From contig JAUCBJ010009123.1 in NCBI GenBank assembly GCA_032718475.1, positions 1-64,000 on the forward strand: a stretch of 64,000 bases of DNA. The letters run 5' to 3'. Below are positions 56,411-64,000 of this stretch, piece after piece. Below the pieces are notes generated by a model. It was not told the DNA's origin, did not search any database, and saw only the letters and a list, made by a program, of their open reading frames with translations. A program made the position numbers and the translations under genes. Positions within the stretch are counted from its first letter, which is position 1. Every line of letters starts with the position of its first letter. Source of the stretch: Nemertoderma westbladi (lineage: Eukaryota > Xenacoelomorpha > Nemertodermatida > Nemertodermatidae).

Positions 56411-59400
56411 TAAAGTGTTAGTATGTTCTCTACAGTAAGATAAAGTGTTAGGATGATCTCTACAGTAGCATAAAGTGTTATTAGGATGTTCTCTACAGTA
56501 GCATAAAGTGTTAGTATGTTCTCTACAGTAAGATAAAGTGTTAGGATGATCTCCACAGTAGCATAAAGTGTTAGGATGATCTCTACAGTAGCATAAAGTG
56601 TTAATGTTCTCTACAGTAGCATAAAGTGTTAGGATGTTCTCTACAGTAGCATAAAGTGTTAGGATGTTCTCTACAGTAGCATAAAGTGTTAGGATGTTCT
56701 CTACAGTAGCATAAAGTGTTAGGATGTTCTCTACAGTAGCATAAAGTGTTAGGATGATCTCTACAGTAGCATAAAGTGTTATTAGGATGTTCTCTACAGT
56801 AGCATAAAGTGTTAGGATGTTCTCTACAGTAGCATAAAGTGTTAGGATGTTCTCTACAGTAGCTACAGTAGCATAAAGTGTTAGGATGTTCTCTACAGTA
56901 GCATAAAGTGTTAGGATGATCTCTACAGTAGCATAAAGTGTTAGGATGTTCTCTACAGTAGCATAAAGTGTTAGGATGTTCTCTACAGTAGCATAAAGTG
57001 TTAGGATGTTCTCTACAGTAGCATAAAGTGTTAGGATGTTCTCTACAGTAGCATAAAGTGTTATTAGGATGTTCTCTACAGTAGCATAAAGTGTTAGGAT
57101 GTTCTCTACAGTAGCATAAAGTGTTAGGATGTTCTCTACAGTAGCATAAAGTGTTAGGATGATCTCTACAGTAGCATAAAGTGTTAGGATGTTCTCTACA
57201 GTAGCATAAAGTGTTAGGATGTTCTCTACAGTAGCATAAAGTGTTAGGATGTTCTCTACAGAAGCATAAAGTATTAGGATGATCTCTACAGTAGCATAAA
57301 GTGTTAGATGTTCTCTACAGTAGCATAAAGTGTTAGGATGTTCTCTACAGTAGCATAAAGTGTTAGGATGTTCTCTACAGTAGCATAAAGTGTTAGGATG
57401 TTCTCTACAGTAGCATAAAGTGTTAAGTAGCATAAAGTGTTAGGATGTTCTCTACAGTAGCATAAAGTGTTAGGATGTTCTCTACAGAAGCATAAAGTAT
57501 TAGGATGATCTCTACAGTAGCATAAAGTGTTAGGATGTTCTCTACAGTAGCATAAAGTGTTAGGATGTTCTCTACAGTAGCATAAAGTGTTAGGATGTTC
57601 TCTACAGTAGCATAAAGTGTTAGGATGTTCTCTACAGTAGCATAAAGTGTTAGATGTTCTCTACAGTAGCATAAAGTGTTAGGATGTTCTCTACAGTAGC
57701 ATAAAGTGTTAGGATGTTCTCTACAGTAGCATAAAGTGTTAGGATGATCTCTACAGTAGCATAAAGTGTTAATGTTCTCTACAGTAGCATAAAGTGTTAG
57801 GATGTTCTCTACAGTAGCATAAAGTGTTAGGATGTTCTCTACAGTAGCATAAAGTGTTAGGATGATCTCTACAGTAGCATAAAGTGTTAATGTTCTCTAC
57901 AGTAGCATAAAGTGTTAGGATGTTCTCTACAGTAGCATAAAGTGTTAGGATGTTCTCTACAGTAGCATAAAGTGTTAGGATGATCTCTACAGTAGCATAA
58001 AGTGTTATTAGGATGTTCTCTACAGTAGCATAAAGTGTTAGGATGTTCTCTACAGTAGCATAAAGTGTTAGGATGATTTCTACAGTAGCATAAAGTGTTA
58101 TTAGGATGTTCTCTACAGTAGCATAAAGTGTTAATGTTCTCTACAGTAGCATAAAGTGTTAGGATGTTCTCTACAGTAGCATAAAGTGTTAGGATGTTCT
58201 CTACAGTAGCATAAAGTGTTAATGTTCTCTACAGTAGCATAAAGTGTTAGTATGTTCTCTACAGTAAGATAAAGTGTTAGGATGATCTCTACAGTAGCAT
58301 AAAGTGTTATTAGGATGTTCTCTACAGTAGCATAAAGTGTTAGTATGTTCTCTACAGTAAGCATAAAGTGTTAGGATGATCTCCACAGTAGCATAAAGTG
58401 TTAGGATGATCTCTACAGTAGCATAAAGTGTTAATGTTCTCTACAGTAGCATAAAGTGTTAGGATGTTCTCTACAGTAGCATAAAGTGTTAGGATGTTCT
58501 CTACAGTAGCATAAAGTGTTAGGATGTTCTCTACAGTAGCATAAAGTGTTAGGATGTTCTCTACAGTAGCATAAAGTGTTAGGATGATCTCTACAGTAGC
58601 ATAAAGTGTTATTAGGATGTTCTCTACAGTAGCATAAAGTGTTAGGATGTTCTCTACAGTAGCATAAAGTGTTAGGATGTTCTCTACAGTAGCTACAGTA
58701 GCATAAAGTGTTAGGATGTTCTCTACAGTAGCATAAAGTGTTAGGATGATCTCTACAGTAGCATAAAGTGTTAGGATGTTCTCTACAGTAGCATAAAGTG
58801 TTAGGATGTTCTCTACAGTAGCATAAAGTGTTAGGATGTTCTCTACAGTAGCATAAAGTGTTAGGATGTTCTCTACAGTAGCATAAAGTGTTATTAGGAT
58901 GTTCTCTACAGTAGCATAAAGTGTTAGGATGTTCTCTACAGTAGCATAAAGTGTTAGGATGTTCTCTACAGTAGCATAAAGTGTTAGGATGATCTCTACA
59001 GTAGCATAAAGTGTTAGGATGTTCTCTACAGTAGCATAAAGTGTTAGGATGTTCTCTACAGTAGCATAAAGTGTTAGGATGTTCTCTACAGAAGCATAAA
59101 GTATTAGGATGATCTCTACAGTAGCATAAAGTGTTAGATGTTCTCTACAGTAGCATAAAGTGTTAGGATGTTCTCTACAGTAGCATAAAGTGTTAGGATG
59201 TTCTCTACAGTAGCATAAAGTGTTAGGATGTTCTCTACAGTAGCATAAAGTGTTAAGTAGCATAAAGTGTTAGGATGTTCTCTACAGTAGCATAAAGTGT
59301 TAGGATGTTCTCTACAGAAGCATAAAGTATTAGGATGATCTCTACAGTAGCATAAAGTGTTAGGATGTTCTCTACAGTAGCATAAAGTGTTAGGATGTTC

Positions 59401-60070
59401 TCTACAGTAGCATAAAGTGTTAGGATGTTCTCTACAGTAGCATAAAGTGTTAGGATGTTCTCTACAGTAGCATAAAGTGTTAGATGTTCTCTACAGTAGC
59501 ATAAAGTGTTAGGATGTTCTCTACAGTAGCATAAAGTGTTAGGATGTTCTCTACAGTAGCATAAAGTGTTAGGATGATCTCTACAGTAGCATAAAGTGTT
59601 AATGTTCTCTACAGTAGCATAAAGTGTTAGGATGTTCTCTACAGTAGCATAAAGTGTTAGGATGTTCTCTACAGTAGCATAAAGTGTTAGGATGATCTCT
59701 ACAGTAGCATAAAGTGTTAGATGTTCTCTACAGTAGCATAAAGTGTTAGGATGTTCTCTACAGTAGCATAAAGTGTTAGGATGTTCTCTACAGTAGCATA
59801 AAGTGTTAGGATGATCTCTACAGTAGCATAAAGTGTTATTAGGATGTTCTCTACAGTAGCATAAAGTGTTAGGATGTTCTCTACAGTAGCATAAAGTGTT
59901 AGGATGATTCTCTACAGTAGCATAAAGTGTTATTAGGATGTTCTCTACAGTAGCATAAAGTGTTAGATGTTCTCTACAGTAGCATAAAGTGTTAGGATGT
60001 TCTCTACAGTAGCATAAAGTGTTAGGATGTTCTCTACAGTAGCATAAAGTGTTAGGATGTTCTCTACAGT
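56411..60070. repeat. Higher-order tandem duplication of 1,830 bp inside the minisatellite
   Basis: Rare variant units recur at a fixed offset of 1,830 bp (61 x 30): CTCCACAGTA at 56551 and 58381; TGTTAAGTAG at 57421 and 59251; GTTAATGTTC near 57771 and 59601; GATTTC/GATTCTC near 58076 and 59906. The unit containing AGTAGCTACAGTAGC also recurs (56858 and 58688). Small differences between the copies show that it is a real duplication rather than an exact assembly copy. Confidence 0.88.
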
Positions 60071-62590
60071 AGCATAAAGTGTTAGGATGATCTCTACAGT
60101 AGCATAAAGTGTTATTAGGATGTTCTCTACAGTAGCATAAAGTGTTAGGATGTTCTCTACAGTAGCATAAAGTGTTAGGATGTTCTCTACAGTAGCATAA
60201 AGTTAGGATGTTCTCTACAGTAGCATAAAGTGTTAGGATGTTCTCTACAGTAGCATAAAGTGTTAGGATGTTCTCTACAGTAGCATAAAGTGTTAGTATG
60301 TTCTCTACAGTAAGATAAACTGTTAGGATGATCTCTACAGTAGCATAAAGTGTTAGGATGTTCTCTACAGTAGCATAAAGTGTTAGGATGTTCTCTACAG
60401 TAGCATAAAGTGTTAGGATGATCTCTACAGTAGCATAAAGTGTTAGGATGTTCTCTACAGTAGCATAAAGTGTTAGGATGTTCTCTACAGTAGCATAAAG
60501 TGTTAGGATGTTCTCTACAGTAGCATAAAGTGTTAGGATGTTCTCTACAGTAGCATAAAGTAGGATGATCTCTACAGTAGCATAAAGTGTTAGGATGTTC
60601 TCTACAGTAGCATAAAGTGTTAGGATGTTCTCTACAGTAGCATAAAGTGTTAGGATGTTCTCTACAGTAGCATAAAGTGTTAGGATGTTCTCTACAGTAG
60701 CATAAAGTGATAGGATGTTCTCTACAGTAGCATAAAGTGTTAGGATGTTCTCTACAGTAGCATAAAGTGTTAGGATGTTCTCTACAGTAGCATAAAGTGT
60801 TAGGATATTCTCTACAGTAGCATAAAGTGTTAGGATGTTCTCTACAGTAGCATAAAGTGTTAGGATGTTCTCTACAGTAGCATAAAGTGTTAGGATGTTC
60901 TCTACAGTAGCATAAAGTGTTAGGATGTTCTCTACAGTAGCATAAAGTGTTAGGATGTTCTCTACAGTAGCATAAAGTGTTAGTATGTTCTCTACAGTAA
61001 GCATAAAGTGTTAGGATGATCTCTACAGTAGCATAAAGTGTTAGGATGTTCTCTACAGTAGCATAAAGTAGGATGATCTCTACAGTAGCATAAAGTGTTA
61101 GGATGTTCTCTACAGTAGCATAAAGTGTTAGGATGTTCTCTACAGTAGCATAAAGTGTTAGGATGTTCTCTACAGTAGCATAAAGTGTTAGGATGTTCTC
61201 TACAGTAGCATAAAGTGTTAGGATGTTCTCTACAGTAGCATAAAGTGTTAGGATGTTCTCTACAGTAGCATAAAGTGTTAGGATGTTCTCTACAGTAGCA
61301 TAAAGTGTTAGGATGTTCTCTACAGTAGCATAAAGTGTTAGGATGTTCTCTACAGTAGCATAAAGTGTTAGGATGTTCTCTACAGTAGCATAAAGTGTTA
61401 GGATGTTCTCTACAGTAGCATAAAGTGTTAGGATGTTCTCTACAGTAGCATAAAGTGTTAGGATGTTCTCTACAGTAGCATAAAGTGTTAGGATGTTCTC
61501 TACAGTAGCATAAAGTGTTAGGATGTTCTCTACAGTAGCATAAAGTGTTAGGATGTTCTCTACAGTAGCATAAAGTGTAGGATGATCTCTACAGTAGCAT
61601 AAAGTGTTAGGATGTTCTCTACAGTAGCATAAAGTGTTAGGATGTTCTCTACAGTAGCATAAAGTGTTAGGATGTTCTCTACAGTAGCATAAAGTGTTAG
61701 GATGTTCTCTACAGTAGCATAAAGTGTTAGGATGTTCTCTACAGTAGCATAAAGTGTTAGGATGTTCTCTACAGTAGCATAAAGTGTTAGGATGTTCTCT
61801 ACAGTAGCATAAAGTGTTAGGATGTTCTCTACAGTAGCATAAAGTGTTAGGATGTTCTCTACAGTAGCATAAAGTGTTAGGATGTTCTCTACAGTAGCAT
61901 AAAGTGTTAGGATGTTCTCTACAGTAGCATAAAGTGTTAGGATGTTCTCTACAGTAGCATAAAGTATTAGGATGATCTCTACAGTAGCATAAAGTGTTAG
62001 GATGTTCTCTACAGTAGCATAAAGTGTTAGGATGTTCTCTACAGTAGCATAAAGTGTTAGGATGTTCTCTACAGTAGCATAAAGTGTTAGGATGTTCTCT
62101 ACAGTAGCATAAAGTGTTAGGATGTTCTCTACAGTAGCATAAAGTGTTAGGATGTTCTCTACAGTAGCATAAAGTGTTAGGATGTTCTCTACAGTAGCAT
62201 AAAGTATTAGGATGATCTCTACAGTAGCATAAAGTGTTAGGATGTTCTCTACAGTAGCATAAAGTGTTAGGATGTTCTCTACAGTAGCATAAAGTGTTAG
62301 GATGTTCTCTACAGTAGCATAAAGTGTTAGGATGTTCTCTACAGTAGCATAAAGTGTTAGGATGTTCTCTACAGTAGCATAAAGTGTTAGGATGTTCTCT
62401 ACAGTAGCATAAAGTGTTAGGATGTTCTCTACAGTAGCATAAAGTGTTAGGATGTTCTCTACAGTAGCATAAAGTGTTAGGATGTTCTCTACAGTAGCAT
62501 AAAGTGTTAGGATGTTCTCTACAGTAGCATAAAGTGTTAGGATGTTCTCTACAGTAGCATAAAGTGTTAGGATGTTCTCTACAGTAGCAT

Positions 62591-62656
62591 ACAGTAGCAT
62601 TTTGTTGATAAGCCGCATAGCATTCTTAAAGATGCAGCTGCAAGCAGCATGCCGTC
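62591..62656. other. Short non-repeat break in the minisatellite
   Basis: About 66 bp (TTTTGTTGATAAGCCGCATA ... AGCAGCATGCCGTCC) between two perfect stretches of the array; origin unknown. Confidence 0.7.
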
Positions 62657-64000
62657 CTAGGATGTTCTCTACAGTAGCATAAAGTGTTAGGATGTTCTCT
62701 ACAGTAGCATAAAGTGTTAGGATGTTCTCTACAGTAGCATAAAGTGTTAGGATGTTCTCTACAGTAGCATAAAGTGTTAGGATGTTCTCTACAGTAGCAT
62801 AAAGTGTTAGGATGTTCTCTACAGTAGCATAAAGTGTTAGGATGTTCTCTACAGTAGCATAAAGTGTTAGGATGTTCTCTACAGTAGCATAAAGTGTTAG
62901 GATGTTCTCTACAGTAGCATAAAGTGTTAGGATGTTCTCTACAGTAGCATAAAGTGTTAGGATGTTCTCTACAGTAGCATAAAGTGTTAGGATGTTCTCT
63001 ACAGTAGCATAAAGTGTTAGGATGTTCTCTACAGTAGCATAAAGTGTTAGGATGTTCTCTACAGTAGCATAAAGTGTTAGGATGTTCTCTACAGTAGCAT
63101 AAAGTGTTAGGATGTTCTCTACAGTAGCATAAAGTGTTAGGATGTTCTCTACAGTAGCATAAAGTGTTAGGATGTTCTCTACAGTAGCATAAAGTGTTAG
63201 GATGTTCTCTACAGTAGCATAAAGTGTTAGGATGTTCTCTACAGTAGCATAAAGTGTTAGGATGTTCTCTACAGTAGCATAAAGTGTTAGGATGTTCTCT
63301 ACAGTAGCATAAAGTGTTAGGATGTTCTCTACAGTAGCATAAAGTGTTAGGATGATCTCTACAGTAGCATAAAGTGTTAGGATGTTCTCTACAGTAGCAT
63401 AAAGTGTTAGGATGTTCTCTACAGTAGCATAAAGTGTTAGGATGTTCTCTACAGTAGCATAAAGTGTTAGGATGATCTCTACAGTAGCATAAAGTGTTAG
63501 GATGTTCTCTACAGTAGCATAAAGTGTTAGGATGTTCTCTACAGTAGCATAAAGTGTTAGGATGTTCTCTACAGTAGCATAAAGTGTTAGGATGATCTCT
63601 ACAGTAGCATAAAGTGTTATTAGGATGTTCTCTACAGTAGCATAAAGTGTTAGGATGTTCTCTACAGTAGCATAAAGTGTTAGGATGTTCTCTACAGTAG
63701 CATAAAGTGTTATTAGGATGTTCTCTACAGTAGCATAAAGTGTTAGGATGTTCTCTACAGTAGCATAAAGTGTTAGGATGTTCTCTACAGTAGCATAAAG
63801 TGTTAGGATGTTCTCTACAGTAGCATAAAGTGTTAGGATGTTCTCTACAGTAGCATAAAGTGTTAGGATGTTCTCTACAGTAGCATAAAGTGTTAGGATG
63901 ATCTCTACAGTAGCATAAAGTGTTAGGATGTTCTCTACAGTAGCATAAAGTGTTAGGATGTTCTCTACAGTAGCATAAAGTGTTAGGATGTTCTCTACAG
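62657..64000. repeat. 30-bp minisatellite, block 3 (runs off the window)
   Basis: Same unit. GATGATCTC variants occur at regular 120-bp spacing near 63352, 63472 and 63592 (every fourth unit), with 33-bp units near 63617 and 63711. It continues past the window end. Confidence 0.97.

Larger units (their letters stand above)
47533..62590. repeat. 30-bp minisatellite, block 2 (about 500 units)
   Basis: Same unit as block 1, with more variant types: 27-, 30- and 33-bp lengths plus frame-breaking ones (AAAGTGTATTAGG near 48851, AAAGTTAGG near 53056, GTTAGATG, GTTAATG). Base variants include GATGATCTC, GATATTC, ACATTAGC, ACAGAAGC and ACAGTAAGATAAAG. 53161-55513 is perfectly uniform. A 1,830-bp higher-order duplication covers about 56411-60070. 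An assembly gap interrupts it. Confidence 0.97.

Noticed and set aside
56060-62618. Further long minus-strand frames in the 30-bp array
   Set aside because: They switch between the two repeat readings at 1-2-bp indels, which is the behaviour of non-coding repeats.
45192-64000. CRISPR-like array
   Set aside because: Direct repeats have no spacers between them, and the context is an animal nuclear genome.

Overview
This is eukaryotic, animal-type nuclear DNA. Five genes match well-known animal families: a MAP3K4/MEKK4-type kinase, the Pol I factor subunit TAF1A, the deubiquitinase MINDY4, the CUL4 substrate receptor DCAF17 and dicarbonyl/L-xylulose reductase DCXR. The DNA is AT-rich, crowded with minisatellites, a SINE, MITE-like hairpins and an LTR retrotransposon, so it looks like an invertebrate metazoan. 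I cannot name the phylum from sequence alone. The genes are strikingly intron-poor: four are single open exons, and the fifth, DCAF17, has only two coding exons.

Layout. 1-641 flank; 642-4865 (-) MAP3K4-like, intronless. 4866-11484 is a transposon-rich divergent intergenic region: a ~3 kb foldback element (5640-8669) with a decayed ORF at its centre, a MITE (8670-9023) and a nested inverted-repeat element (9446-10586). 11485-12687 (+) TAF1A-like, whose last codons and stop lie in a 25-bp minisatellite. 12887-14289 holds two hairpin MITEs. 14290-16269 (-) MINDY4-like. A 687-bp shared promoter separates it from DCAF17 exon 1 (16957-18168, +).

18169-37227 is a single 19,059-bp DCAF17 intron; the last coding exon is at 37228-37467. 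The intron contains a locally duplicated segment (hairpin + tRNA-derived SINE + flank). In one copy a 29-bp motif has expanded into a ~7 kb minisatellite; the other copy keeps what looks like one unexpanded unit. A complete 6.57 kb LTR retrotransposon with apparently identical LTRs sits inside the minisatellite. A 1.47 kb TIR element lies nearer the acceptor.

37969-42403 is a 52-bp minisatellite. DCXR (43185-43934, +, intronless) follows, then a third SINE copy. From 45192 to the window end is a 30-bp minisatellite, with short breaks and a 100-N assembly gap, showing higher-order duplication. The tandem arrays together make up nearly half of the window.

The genes do not form a pathway: they act in stress-MAPK signalling, rRNA transcription, deubiquitination, ubiquitin ligation and carbonyl/pentose metabolism. 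The most notable observations are the reconstruction of DCAF17 across 19 kb of repeats and the side-by-side expanded and unexpanded states of the 29-bp minisatellite. Family assignments rest on remembered conserved motifs and were not checked by database search.
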